Assembly: GCF_039555335.1 (NCBI RefSeq) | Contig: NC_092631.1 | Location: forward strand, 15,042,305 to 15,106,304 | DNA length: 64,000 nucleotides | Source of the DNA: Amphiura filiformis | Taxonomy: Eukaryota > Echinodermata > Ophiuroidea > Amphilepidida > Amphiuridae | Direction: 5' to 3' | Part shown: positions 34,501-46,085 of the stretch, one piece after another | Numbering within the stretch: the stretch's first letter is position 1 | How the letters are laid out: each line of letters opens with the position of its first letter | Position numbers and translations under genes: made by a program | Notes under the pieces: model-generated | Databases searched by the model: none | Seen by the model: the letters and a program-made list of their open reading frames with translations, nothing else | Told to the model about the DNA's origin: nothing

Positions 34501-37500
34501 TACATTCAAAAGTGAATTACAATAATAAAATACATTACGCAATCATGGCGCTTCACGCAAATCTGCGGACATAGCGCATACGCCATTACTAGTTTGAGCG
34601 CATATTGCAATTAATCGCGCATTGATAACATTACCACATGACACTCCCGAACTCCTATATGATTGTGTCAATCATCTCAAAAATGCACATTTAAATCGCG
34701 TTAAATTTACATCTTTTTGTGTGCATAAATATAATTTCATGCATACATTTGTTTTTAATGCACGCTTTTAATTCATTTTATAAAATATTCTCCAAACGCA
34801 TACATTTGCCATAAATACAAATAAAATTTATGTGATAAATTTCTTCTCCAATGATAATCTCACACAAGTTTCCATCTCTCCAAAACATAATGAATTAAGT
34901 TATACATCCCACCGCTGCCACCATGTTACGTGCTTGCCGGCTTATCTTCTTAGTAAAACTATGAAATCACACAATTACAATAATAAAATACATTCGCAAT
35001 CATGGCGCTACGCAAATCTGCGGACATAGCGCGCCACGCTGCGTACTAGTTTGAGCGCATATTGCAATTAATCGCGCATTGATAACATTACCACATGACA
35101 GAGGGCAACACAACAATTATTTTCCTGATCCTGCTGAAGCTGAAGTGATGCACATCATGATATGATACAGTCACTGTCACACCGCGTAAAGCAATATCAT
35201 AAATTAATATGGAAGTAACAGGCGATCACTACATGGACGATCACATCAAAAATGTTACCAACAAAAATTGCACTTTAACTAAATTATAAATGGTTCCAGC
35301 TTGAGGCGATTGACTCGTATAAGTACCTTGTGGGTGGGGTGCATTTTGACGGCTTTTAGGGGATTTAAAAAGTGCCAATTTCAAACATAAATTTTGCTGC
35401 AATTTAAAATCGGTTATCAAGTAAAGGAAGTTTGCCGGTGAGCTGAATTGCAGCCGTAAAGTCAGGTGTAACTTTATGATGAAATGTGGTATATGAAGAA
35501 ATGTGGGAAAATTAGAAATTGCTCCCAAAAATGAAGTACATGTTCCTAATAGAAGGACAAGATGCATGTTATGTATTTGCACCACTTAAAATTAGTGAAA
35601 TGTTCATTAAAAGTCATCTTCACACGCTTTTTCAGGCAGTTTTGAAGCCATTCTCATGCCTGTGCATGGCATAATCTGGGGCAAGTCAAGCCCAATACAT
35701 GCACACAGGGGTCTCAAATTGCTGCTTCCATGACTCCATTTAGATTCTAATAGTGGTGTTATCGATAGAGATTTTGTGTATCGCCATGTCGGAAGAAAAT
35801 ACTTCCGACAATCGACATGTATCGACAGTCAACAACCTGACAGCGTGGGAAATATCTTAACTTGCCCATTGATCACCAACCGACCTACCAATTAAGCTTA
35901 CCCAATTCATCAAAACAAATGCTCTACTAAGATCCTGCGTGTGGCATTACTGCTCTACCTCACGTGATCTGCACAGTAGTGAACAGTAGTGAACATTATG
36001 TCATGATATTCCAAAGCTGTAATTGGTTGGAAGGTGCCCATGTCATGATGTCACTGACATGATAGTTACATACAATGTATATATGTGTTTGTCCATTTAT
36101 TATGTTATTATTCACATCACTGTGATGACTTCTTTTGCATGTCACATAATTTGTGAATTCTATGCTGAGTATGCTCCTCGTTGAGGGTGTATGTCTTAAT
36201 ATAATGGTGTATAATTTTTGTTGAACTGTGAACTTAAGGTCAACAAACTTGTGCTATTTATGTTTCAAATGTTTAAGCTATCAGCGGCTAGTGGCTTTTG
36301 ATGTTGTGACAGTACATCGTTTGTGTATCGATACTACCATTGAGTGTTCCAACATGTCGGAAGTCTGTGAGTTTTCCGACTATCGACACTTTCGACAGTC
36401 GATAACAGGCCTAGATTCTAAAGATGGGTAATTGAATTGAGAGTTAACAAAATTTACCATGGATAAAATTTCATAATGTAAAAAATTAGAAAGTCTGTAG
36501 TAAATGAGCGTAAACAACTGGTCTCCATCACAGGCATCACTATGAGTACAGGAAGCGCAGCACCAGAATTGCAGACTGCAGCTATTGCTCAAACATATTT
36601 TGACATTTTGACTTGGATCAGAAATATCACCTCACCATGATACCAATTTCTTTTTACTATCTTAGGGACGTACATCCCCGCTACCCAACGTCCAGATGGA
36701 AGTTGGAGGAAGCCCAGACGTGTCAAGGAAGGATACACTCCTCAGGAAGAAGTACCAGTGTAAGTAGTTAAAAGCAGAAGCAAGATGTTTTCTTAAGGTG
36801 GATCATCAGGCATTTTGAAAATATATATTCAGCATGTTACACAAATTAATTGAGTTGGGTATAGTACACATCTTTTGTTTGAAGCAAATCGGACATGCAC
36901 ATATGGCTGTCATAATACTTGAATTTTCATTTTCTTTGTATTTCATTGTTTTGATCAATGATGTAGTTAATGATCTAATATGGCTATTAAAGGGCTCATG
37001 AACATTTTGTTCCCGTCGAGCAAATTTTGGATAGGGGACTATAAAAGAAGCTCTGATGGGGGTGCGTACGTGTTTACCAGCAAACAAGTACACACACAAG
37101 ATTTTTTTTTCACCCTAAACTGCGGACTTGCTTCCAACCGAGGACAGTCCGCAGTCTCAAACTGCTGCAAAAGACCTCAAATGCATGCTAAATGCATTAT
37201 AGTGCTATTTGCCTTAAACTGAGGACCACACATGTAAAAACTACAGGTAGCAGTTGATTGATAAAATTCCATTTCGTCATTCGGCAGGAAAAAATATTAC
37301 TTATACTTATGAATTTATACTTTTGCCCTTGAACATGGATGAAGCAAACCCTTCAATATAAAGGCTACACCTACAAAGCTTTATCCATTTTCAAGGGCCA
37401 AAAAATGACGTGTTACTTTGAACATGTTTCCTGCATGTACTTTTGGCCCATGAACATGGATGAAGCAACCTCTTCAATATAAAGTCTTTACCTACAACTT

Positions 37501-38005
37501 AAGGCTTATATTCAAAGGCCAAAGGTACATGAGGTTTTTTCCACCCAGTGACATATTTTTATGTACTTGTTAATTCACTCCAAAGTTACTGTTTTGCCCT
37601 CTTTGTAGGTATGAAAGCAAAGGAAAGCAGTGGATGAACAGCAAACCAAAACTTCCACCCGGTGTTCACGTAGAGCCGGCTAAACCGGAACCACCGAAAA
37701 ACCTGTCAAAATCAGCCAAGAAAAATGAACGACGCAAACAGAAACGCAAGGTGCAGCAAGGTAGTGAGAACATGAATGACTTATCACAGAAAGTGGAATC
37801 TGTTTCAATCTCATCTCCATCTAGTACTGCCACGCCGGTTGATTCAGAAAAACGCGCCAAAACTGTTCGCAAAAAACTCAGGCAGATTGAAGAGCTGCAA
37901 AAGAAGATCGACAGCGGGGAAATCGCAACGCCAAGTAAAGAACAATTAGAGAAGTTGTCACGCAAGCAAGAGTGGGAGGAGGAATTGAGGACTCTAGAGT
38001 TATGA
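31550..38005 (+). CDS. PYM1: PYM (partner of Y14 and Mago) orthologue, three coding exons
   Basis: PYM binds the Mago-Y14 core of exon junction complexes and the 40S ribosome. In animals it helps remove these complexes from spliced mRNA in the cytoplasm and stimulates translation of spliced messages. The exons 31550-31580, 36666-36759 and 37609-38005 join in frame (522 nt, 173 aa plus stop). Residues about 10-45 form the Mago-binding segment ([20 protein letters not shown], then [13 protein letters not shown]), nearly identical to the family. The middle is basic ([13 protein letters not shown]). The C-terminal part has [13 protein letters not shown] and [19 protein letters not shown], as in the ribosome-binding end of human PYM1 (204 aa). 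No breaks are seen. Intron 1 is 5.1 kb and full of transposons. Confidence 0.97.
32274..34080. mobile_element. Foldback element with TA target duplication, split by an insertion
   Basis: The terminal inverted repeats are about 300 bp, starting TTAGGGTGCATCAGATGCCC, with TA on both flanks (32272-32273, 34081-34082). The left arm is 32274-32381 continued at 33257-33445; the right arm is about 33782-34080. The gap in the left arm is exactly the nested element 32382-33248. There is no transposase frame. Confidence 0.85.
32382..33248. mobile_element. hAT-like non-autonomous element nested in the foldback arm
   Basis: The ends are CAGTGTCCGATTTAC and GTAAATCGAACACTG, with inner CCTGCACTGGTGCATGTA-type repeats at both sides. 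The flanks ATTTGGAG (32374-32381) and TTTTGTAG (33249-33256) fit an 8-bp duplication with two changes. The unbroken right arm of the host element shows the empty site. CAGTG ends and 8-bp duplications are typical of hAT elements. Confidence 0.75.
34327..35101. repeat. Direct duplication with an internal deletion
   Basis: GTTACGTGCTTGCCGGCTTA and what follows at 34328 recurs at 34925, and the 34510-34643 segment (GCGCATATTGCAATTAATCG) recurs directly after it at 35050. The second copy therefore lacks the equivalent of about 34375-34509. Confidence 0.8.
35751..36411. mobile_element. hAT-like MITE, 661 bp, 10-bp flanking repeat
   Basis: The imperfect inverted ends are TAGTGGTGTTATCGATAG and the complement of CAGTCGATAACAGGCC. 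Perfect TAGATTCTAA repeats flank the element (35741-35750, 36412-36421). The subterminal regions carry several ATCGACA/TGTCGGAAG motifs in both orientations. No coding sequence. Confidence 0.8.
36666..36759 (+). CDS. PYM1: PYM coding exon 2 (Mago-binding segment)
   Basis: The acceptor ACTATCTTAG and the donor AGT|GTAAGT frame 94 nt that encode [23 protein letters not shown] and TPQEEVPV. This is the most conserved part of the family, which contacts the Mago-Y14 heterodimer. Confidence 0.96.
36760..37608 (+). other. PYM intron 2
   Basis: 849 nt. Contains a 122-bp tandem duplication (37322 and 37443; CATGGATGAAGCAA, TTCAATATAAAG) whose outer part is also inverted (ACTTTTGGCCCATGAA against TTCAAAGGCCAAAGGT). 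No exon was seen. Confidence 0.75.
37609..38005 (+). CDS. PYM1: PYM coding exon 3 (basic region and C-terminal ribosome-binding part)
   Basis: The acceptor CTCTTTGTAG is followed by GTATGAAAGC; the first base completes the Val codon. The exon encodes [20 protein letters not shown], a basic stretch ([14 protein letters not shown]), a serine-rich linker, and the charged helical C-terminus ending RTLEL, then TGA. A Met inside the exon (37634) is not the true start. Confidence 0.96.
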
Positions 38006-39746
38006 CAACTGTGATATTTTTTTAATATTCATTAATTACAGTATTTAAGATTGTATATAAAACCAACTTAGCAACAGTAGGTCTTTAAACCAATTTCTCA
38101 CAAAAAGTCAAGTTAAAATTGATGAGGGCCCATAGATTTTGAGACTGTAGGGCCTGAATGGCCCGTAAACATTTTGACTTCCTGCTAACACTACCCATAA
38201 ATAACAATTAACCTTAAGATGTGTTAAATATGTAGAGGGGTCATTTTAATTAGCCAGGACTTATCAATTTTGAGACCCTATGGCCCTTTGAAAGTTTTGG
38301 TTTATCTTCAACACTGCTAAAAGGGTGAACTTGGTGTAAGTGGAAGTCCAAACTTGTTTTGTTTTGTATTTTTACTATTGGCAAGGTAGACTGAGTCAGC
38401 TGTTTTGGACGTACCCCCGTATAAGCTGGCATCTTTAAATGCAGGTGTATGCACGCCAGCGATTTGAGCAAACACTCGCAATTTGATGCCATGTCCAATG
38501 AAATGAACAGGTGACTTCACAGACTCACTGAGAGCAAAACAACTATAGAGAAAAGTTTTGATTCATGTCATTTGTTTCTTTGGCAAGTTGTGTGTTTGTA
38601 AATGAGATATATGCAATGCAGTTCCACTCAAAAACCAGAAAAGGTGTTTAAATTGAGGCTAAACAATTTTACCTCACAAAAGATCTTAATTCAAACAAAC
38701 ACCTGAAAAGTGGCATCTTTGTTACATTTACTCACACACACACATCTTGCCAATGACCCATATCCAATATGCAGGTCTTTATGACTCATGTTGAATATGG
38801 CATGGGTAAAATCATGGGTGATAAGAATCCAATCCAGTGTTTACATTGAGACAGGTGCAAGGAATGCTGCACTTTATTATGCACACATTAAGTGGGATGA
38901 TTCCCTGATGGTGTATATAAATTGGTTCCCCTCAAGTTCTGTAGTGACGTATATAAACACATCAAAGAAATAAGTCCCCCTCTCAAAATTACGTCATAAC
39001 ATTGTAGAATAAAACTTTGTACCAATAACACTAACTGACGAAATAATTATATGATTGTTTGCTAAGTGTTGTGAGAAGATGACCGCTGTCAATGACTTTC
39101 TTTCTGAACGAGCCCAAATTCAAGTCAAAGGGTGCTCGTTCCAAAAGTCACAAAGTAGTCCTATGCTTGTTAACTGCAAGGTGTATTGGGACAAGGAATG
39201 AGACTGACCATCTTACCACTCACTGTGCTGAGCGCTGCATCAAGATGCGAATTTGCATGGCTGAATGATCAAGAATGTTCCCTTGGTGAGGATTTTAAAC
39301 TGCACTCAACCACAGTCCACATGTGTTTTGCATTAGTGACAAGCCATGAATCAACTTTTTGTGACAAGCATAGGCCTACTTTGTGACTTTTGAAAAGGGC
39401 AGTTTTTGTCTTCAATATGGGCTCATTCAGCCCTGAAGTCATGGACATCTTTCATTTTCGCACAACATTTAGTAAACAGTCATAAAATTATTTCAAAGTC
39501 GGTTTTATTGGTACAAAACGAAACCTTACAATGCTACATGTACGACAAAATATTGGGAGGGGGACTTATTTTTGTTGATGTGTTTAATTATTTCGCTGGC
39601 CGCAGTATGGAATCGTGTGCGTTAAGTTATTTGGCAAAAAGTGTACATGTATGCACACTTACAAGGGCAGTTTGTTAGAATGCTTACATCACAACCGTGA
39701 TATCACTACCGAACTTGAGGTGAACCAAAGAATATACGTATATCGT
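38006..39746. other. PYM 3' UTR and downstream, no gene seen
   Basis: A possible polyadenylation hexamer AATAAA lies at 39008-39013, about 1 kb after the stop. No other gene or repeat was recognised. Confidence 0.4.
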
Positions 39747-40009
39747 ATATCATCGCCCTGCTATGATAATTGCCAGTCATTTTTTGAAATTTTGAGAACA
39801 AAGTACAAAATTTGGTTCAAGCATGCATTTAAACATATTTATTCACCAATCTTTGCACAAGAACAAATGGTAATGAGACAAATGAAAGGGGATAATCAGA
39901 AATAATTAGGGCGATTGCGTAACTGATGTATGCTTGAACCATAATTTGTAATTTGTTCTCAAAATTATAAAAAGTGATTTAATAAATTATCGTAGTAGGG
40001 TGATGATAT
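39747..40009. mobile_element. Foldback MITE, 263 bp
   Basis: Imperfect arms of about 100 bp. ATATCATCGCCCTGCTATGA at the left corresponds to the complement of GTAGTAGGGTGATGATAT at the right, and TTTTGAGAACAAA with CCAAGCATGCAT-type sequence is mirrored by ATGTATGCTTGAACC and TTTGTTCTCAAAA. Confidence 0.75.
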
Positions 40010-40144
40010 GTAGACTGGAATACAGTCCTCAACGATAGTCAGTCATTTATCTGTTGGCCATTTGAGTGCTATCATTTGAATTGTGACTGAGTTTGAATCA
40101 TACATTTTCCTTTTTCCAATTTCAGACAATTGATGGGATTATTA

Positions 40145-40302
40145 GGCAGGGCCTCAAGATTTGATGAGAATCACAGAATCGACTCTCATATAATGATTCT
40201 TGATACATTTGTTGCGAGAATCAACTTCTTTAATTGAATCATGCAGTAAGTAATGGATGTTTTTTGATTCTCGCAAACTGGCACAAAATTGAGGCCCTGC
40301 TA
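40145..40302. mobile_element. MITE with CAGGGCCTCAA ends
   Basis: CAGGGCCTCAAGATTTGATG at the left is mirrored by AAAATTGAGGCCCTG at the right. The interior contains the GAGAATCA motifs seen at 30067 and 41830. The target duplication is not clear. Confidence 0.65.
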
Positions 40303-40659
40303 GGGCAAAGGTAATCTTTCTGAGTTTTTTCATTACCACTGAACTAGGGTACAATGACACACATGCAAATGAAAGGCCTGTAGGTTATGACTAATTAATA
40401 GATGTCAAAAGTGACATGGCTACCTATTTGGTTACTTCCTGCTAAATAATTTTGGCCATCTCATTGTTTTCCTGTCTCATTCCTGTGCCAGGAATTGTGT
40501 ATTATTGTACCATAGCAAATTCTATTCCTTCTTGAAATTTATTCAAATTACAAGAATAAGGTTCCTTGAATGAGTCTAAATATTTCAGGCATATTATTAC
40601 CCTAAGAAATTCAATCAGTTTTGAAATGAACTAATTTTCTTAGGGAAATAGACCTAACC

Positions 40660-40870
40660 TAGTCCGACGAGTAGGACCTTTTTTTTAGATACCAGACTAT
40701 ACTCAGCTCAGACTATGATCACTATCTCACATCGTGAAAGTCCAGTGACCGCGGCACCCAAAAAAAAAACCAGGGCGGGGTAGTTAGTGGATTTTTGTGA
40801 TTAATCTTTCTTGAGCGATCAGAGTATAGTTTGTAAAGTAAGGAAAGAACAGGTCCTACTCGTCGGACTA
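40660..40870. mobile_element. MITE, 211 bp, with a probable 8-bp target duplication
   Basis: The 20-bp perfect inverted ends are TAGTCCGACGAGTAGGACCT and AGGTCCTACTCGTCGGACTA. The flanks ACCTAACC (40652-40659) and CCCTAACC (40871-40878) differ by one base. Confidence 0.85.
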
Positions 40871-41103
40871 CCCTAACCTACAATAAAATTTGTATGGTAG
40901 CAGGTTATTGATCTGGTATTGAAGGAAATAAAGAAACTAAAAAAATTGAAATCTAGTTAATGCAACAATGAATTTTGCCAATGCCAAAAAAGAGATACTA
41001 ATCAAATTTTGATCATGATTTGTAATTTTATATTTGAAGAAATGTTACATTAATATGCAGGATACTGTAAATTGTAATACTACTTTTCTTCTTTTGTCAC
41101 TTG

Positions 41104-41279
41104 TTCCAGTTGAAATCCATACACCCCCAATTATGGAAGATATGACAAATGGGGTGACCTGAATGGGTTAATCCCGGGGGGGTTAATCCATTTGAAATCT
41201 ACACCCCCTCCCCTGTGTGGGAGATTAAGGTCATGTCTTCCATCTAGGGATGTATGGATTTCAACTGTAATAGCCCAAT
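41104..41279. mobile_element. MITE of the GAAATCCA family
   Basis: TTCCAGTTGAAATCCATACA to the mirrored TGTATGGATTTCAACTGTAA, with the family core (GTGTGGGAGATTAAGGTCAT) and internal CCATTTGAAATCTACACC. It is a full-length member. Confidence 0.8.
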
Positions 41280-43324
41280 TTAGTTTACTTGTGTATAGCT
41301 TAGCGAGTGGGCCCTGCCCAAACCACCTAGATGTGTACGGTTAAAGTGGTTTATTTGATTTTGGGATTTTTCAGTGAGTCCCGATTCCGCCATGGTTTGC
41401 ATGTCGCTAATGGAGTGTAAATTATAGCTCGGTAATATTTCTCCATGCACCTAGCAGGTTTCGATTTTAAGTGCATGGTTTGCATTCTGCCTATAACATG
41501 TGCCAATGATGCACGCTAAGCACAACATACTGGTACGCAAAGTGTTGTAATACTCGAGCTTAAAGACACTTATTATCATTAGATTTGGGGGTTGAGCTAA
41601 TTTGCTCTCCATGAGGGACAAACAAATATGGTGGATATTATGATGGATATACCATTGCTTTGTTCACAGGGTATGGTCTAATATCTTTGGCTACTACACA
41701 TACCCAAATAGTATACCAGTGATGATTTTTTTTGTATTCAAATTACAATGAAAGAGTGTCAGGATAGATGTAGAAGCTGTATCAAAATGATTCATACATT
41801 CTGGACATCTTGCCAATCAACTTTTGTGTAAACTAAAAGTTTGCAAGAATCAACATAGATTCACGCAACTCAGTTTACAAGAATCTTTACGAGAATACGA
41901 TTCTTGAATTCTCGCTGAAATTCTGACCCTGTAATTGTCTTAGAAACCGGTACACATGGCTATGTTAAAAAAGATTTGCTGTATAGCATGACATAATTGC
42001 CCCAGTTGGACCTTTTTTAATAAGTTGTCAAAAAAATGAATGGCTAGGTTTTATATATCGGACACACTTCCCACAATATGTGCTTATGATGTAAGCGACT
42101 TCAGAGGGTGTTAGACAGGTTGGCATATGTGCCAAATCAACAAATTGAGGGATTAGAGTCGGAACTGTCTATGTCAAAAAATGTCATTCTGAGAAAAACA
42201 AGTTTGAATGTTTTGATTTGTGTGTATAATATACATATGTATAACATACCGGTAAACACAATTGACATTGCTACAGCACCATTTTTTTCTTCACTATTGG
42301 ACTTAGTCACCTATACCAAAGAAAGAGTATCCATAAATATACGTAAATGTGGACTCAATTTTGGGCAAAAATGGACATGACAGTTCTGGCTGCTATATGG
42401 CAAATAATAGATCAATGATGAAATAATAAGGAAATTACATCACTTTTGTACCCCCCCCCCCAAATGTGTGGCACACTCCCCCTTCCTCAATATTTGTTTA
42501 TTTTGTTGCATGTTTTGTGAAATATTGTATTATGAATTTGAAATAAACCTGCAGAAGGAAAACATTGATGCCAAGTTTTGTTGAATTTTTGGTTTAGGCC
42601 AGGTTGGTTTGGTTTGTACATAGTGTAGAGTGTACAGTGAAAACTTGAAACACAAAATCTGTTGATACAAAATACCTGGTAACACAAAATGTTTTCCAAG
42701 CCCTTAACATATCGATGAGGCGCCATGTGACGTCATACCAAATATATGCCTAACAGGTGTCATTGTTCTTTGCCCGGCAGTATGTGTGCGCATCTTGTTT
42801 TGATGAGGACCACTGACCTCTATGCATGGATAGCGGGCGGCGACCAAAAAACGGAAACCACTTGGCTGTCATATTGGTGAGAGCAAAAAAAAAACATTTC
42901 ACCTCACTGATGAGTAAAAAAAATCCCCCACTCAACTCTGTATACATTAAAATTAAAATTGGAAAAAAAATTGCTTCCGAAAGCGGCGTAAAAAAAGAAG
43001 TTCAAATCGTCCTCCAGAAGACATGCAAATGCATGGAGTACAAAAGAATCAATACCACGAACAGTTGATTGGTATTGTACTCATTGAGCTACCATATTGG
43101 TGAGGGCAAAAAGCCATAGTCAGTGGTTTCAATTGGCGACTATCCTATTACAAGCCAGCCTGCTATCCATGTATAGAGGTCGGTGATGAGGACCTGCGCT
43201 TTTAAAACTCACACCAAATCACACAAAGGGCAAAAGTGATGTTGAAAAATGAAGTGGTGGTATACTGTTCTCTGAAGCATATTAATAGGCCAGACCATTG
43301 CCTTTGTTCATAGACATTGTTGTC
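41280..43324. other. Intergenic with repeat fragments, no gene seen
   Basis: 41830-41935 is a fragment of the GAGAATC MITE group. 42455-42464 is a C run. About 42810-43180 is a foldback unit (GACCTCTATGCATGGATAGC mirrored by GCTATCCATGTATAGAGGTC). No coding exon was recognised. Confidence 0.45.
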
Positions 43325-43693
43325 ACCTCATACCTTTGGTAGAAGAAGCATTTTAAGGGATCTGATATTATCATTTTAGACTTTTTGCACAGTATTTTTG
43401 TGGGAGCTGAGAGTACACCAGACCTGAATAATGGTATCAAATAATTTTGATTTTTTGAAATTGGCGATATAACTCAAATTTTATGACAAATTATAATATT
43501 TATAGTCTTCGAAGCTAAGTAAACTTTATAAATCTAATGATATGTACTTAAAGTGTATATAGCTGGGATGAAAAGCCAACAACCAATTGAAAATTTTGAC
43601 CTTTCATATTGAAGATATACATTTTTCCCCAAAAGACCTCAATTTTGTTGGTGTTTGGGGAAAAAATCCATATCTTCAATACACAGCTACATA

Positions 43694-44283
43694 CGAGGGG
43701 GTATCAAAAAGTTTTAGAAATCGTCCAGAAGTGAAAGAGCTATATCAATGAAATTTTGTAAGTGCAATCACTGGTCCTTATGTACACTATGGTGCAAAAA
43801 TGGTCTCGTAAGTATGTTTACTTTTTTTACAGGTGACGCTAGATGCTAATAACCTGCTGCCCCAGTTACTGCGCATAAACTGCAAGATTGAGAAAATTGA
43901 GGCAAGCAGCGTTATTAAGATCCTGCATTTGAAGGGTTGCAGTGCCTAGAAAATCGATGATGAAATGAAAGTTATCTTCGGTGGTGATTGTGATATTGTC
44001 ACTGTTGCTTTTTGGAAAATGAATTTTATTTCATCACAGATTTTTGGGCACTGCACCCTTAAAATGGAACTTAATCATGCTACATGCCTCAATTTTCTCC
44101 ATTTTGCTGGTTATGCGGTTACATAGGCAGGTACTGACATCTAGCGCCTGTAAAAAAAGTAAACATACTTATGAGACCATTTTTGCATCATAGTGTACAT
44201 AAGGACCAGTGATTGCACTGACAAAATTTCATTGATATAGCTCTTTCACTTCTGCATTTCTAAAACTTTTGATACCCCATCGA
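43694..44283. mobile_element. Mariner-like element relic at the palindrome centre
   Basis: The inverted ends are about 180 bp (GGGGGTATCAAAAAGTTTTA and AAAACTTTTGATACCCC, then AAAGAGCTATATCAATGAAA and its mirror). TA flanks both ends. It contains a piece of transposase at 43870-44030. With most of the coding region lost, it is non-autonomous. Confidence 0.7.
43870..44030 (+). pseudogene. Mariner-type transposase N-terminal fragment
   Basis: The translation reads KIEKIEASSVIKILHLKGCS, a stop, then KIDDEMKVIFGGDCDIVTVA and FWKM. This matches the N-terminal helix-turn-helix pattern of mariner-family transposases (VIKFLHLKG..., IHxxM...YGDxxxS..TVAFW). An in-frame stop interrupts it and no catalytic domain follows before the right terminal repeat. 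Confidence 0.6.
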
Positions 44284-44677
44284 TAGAAGCTGTGTATTGA
44301 AGATATGGATTTTTTCCCCAAACACCAACAAAATTGAGGTCTTGGGGAAAAATGTATATCTTCAATATGAAAGGTCAAAATTTTCAATTGGTTGTTGGCT
44401 TTTCATCCCAGCTATATACACTTTAAGTACATATCATTAGATTTATAAAGTTTACTTAGCTTCGAAGACTATAAATATTATAATTTGTCATAAAATTTGA
44501 GTTATATCGCCAATTTCAAAAAATCAAAATTATTTGATACCATCAGATCATTCGTATTCAGAATGCAATTCGATAGGTCTGGTGTACTCTCAGCTCCCAC
44601 AAAAATACTGTGCAAAAAGCCTAAAATGATAATATCAGATCCCTTAAAATGCTTCTTCTACCAAAGGTATGAGGTGA

Positions 44678-45189
44678 TATAGCTCTTTCACTTCTGGACG
44701 ATTTCTAAAACTTTTTTTTTTTTTTCGTACATATTAGATTATAAAGTTTACTTTGAGGACTATTAAATATCAATTTTTAATCATTTGCCATAAAATGTGT
44801 ATTATATCGCGAGTTTCAAAAAACCTAAATTATTTGATATCAGAAGGACATTCTTTGTATTCAGAAGGCAATTTGATGTCTGATGTGCAATCATGTCCCA
44901 CAAAAAATACTGTGCATATCCCAGCCCTTATTAAATGTTATTAAAAACATTTCAACATTAAGGAAAAGCAAAAATTGTTTTGGAAACATTTGTGTTTCCC
45001 AGGCAGTCTAACCCAACAAGTATGCACATCTTTTTGTGTGGTGTGTATTTTTGGTGGCTTATGCTGAAAGGGAGGAGAAAGCACACATTGGAATGAAACA
45101 AATACATGTACAAACTTACTATTGACTACCTTGACATAAAATTATATTAATTTTAATCTTCCAAAGCATAACAAACAGAGACACTGGGT
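44678..45189. other. Intergenic, degenerate third arm copy
   Basis: 44678-44720 repeats the mariner-like terminal sequence (GATATAGCTCTTTCACTTCT). About 44725-44910 is a diverged copy of the palindrome arm. No gene. Confidence 0.55.
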
Positions 45190-45371
45190 TTATTGGGCTA
45201 CTCAAGTTGAAATCTGTGTTAATCCATGTACCAAATAATGGAAGACAAGATCTCCCACACAGGGTGTGTACATTTCAAATGGAGTCACCCATTCATGTAA
45301 CCCCATTTGAAATTCACACTCCCTGTGTGGAAGATTAAGGTCATGTATGGATTTCAACTGGAATAGCCCAT
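45190..45371. mobile_element. MITE of the GAAATCCA family
   Basis: GGGCTACTCAAGTTGAAATC at the left, mirrored ATGGATTTCAACTGGAATAG at the right, with an internal ATTTCAAATGGAGTCACCCA and its inverted partner CCATTTGAAATTCACAC. Confidence 0.8.
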
Positions 45372-46085
45372 TGTGTACCAAATGTGGAAAAATGCAATGT
45401 GTTTTGGGCCACAGCCTGTGTATACAACAGATCAAATGCATTTAGCTTACTGTTCTTCACTAAAGAATGCTATCTTCTGAAGATAGCTGGTACACTATAC
45501 ATATGGAAAAGTAGTCTCTTTTGCTCAAATAAAAGGGGTCCCACAGTTAAGCAATGGGAGAAAATTGTCTTTTTTCACTTTCAACTTCAATTATTATAAA
45601 GGGAATGTCTTTTATTTTTTGGCTCACTCTTAATTGTCTCATGTATATATTAAACTTTCCTTTCCCCGATTTTTAAGGAAATCTGATGAAAGACCTCGTC
45701 GTACAGGAGCACTAAACACCGTGAGGTATTCCCAAACTCTCACTCGATTTACAGCGAAATACACTGACATGCACCCCGTGTCATTAAAGTAGCGTACTAT
45801 AGAGGGCCCTCACTTAATAATAGTCAGTCCGATTGACTTGGCTCAAACGGTATTTTCTAGAAATACTTTGCCAGATTCTACTCTCTAAAAAGGAATCCGA
45901 TTGGTTACAAAATGCCGTCGTGCATCAAGCAGGAAAAACCATACCCACTTCCGTACAGCTCTGCTCAGTGGGTTGTGTGGTAATGTATGCATTGTGCATT
46001 GACCTCGAACGCCTCTGTACACACAGCGTGCACACACTGGAGTCAAGTATAATTTATTTAAAGAGACTTTCATAGGAAAACTTTT
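45372..46085. other. Intergenic, no gene seen
   Basis: Unique sequence with short open frames lacking homology. Confidence 0.35.

Larger units (their letters stand above)
31581..36665 (+). other. PYM intron 1
   Basis: A 5.1-kb intron with donor GTAAGT and acceptor CTTAG. It contains the foldback element 32274-34080 with its nested hAT-like insertion, a direct duplication at 34327-35101, and a hAT-like element at 35751-36411. No further coding exon was recognised. Confidence 0.85.
43325..44677. repeat. 1.35-kb palindrome (foldback element)
   Basis: Long arms of about 365-390 bp read CACCTCATACCTTTGGTAGA at the left edge and the exact mirror at the right edge. They run inward to CAATACACAGCT / AGCTGTGTATTG. 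The centre is the mariner-like element 43694-44283. A third, diverged copy of the right arm follows at about 44725-44910. Confidence 0.9.

Noticed and set aside
45670-45715. CTGATGA followed by GACCTCGTCGTAC as a hammerhead core
   Set aside because: No GAAAC follows stem II and the pairing does not close.
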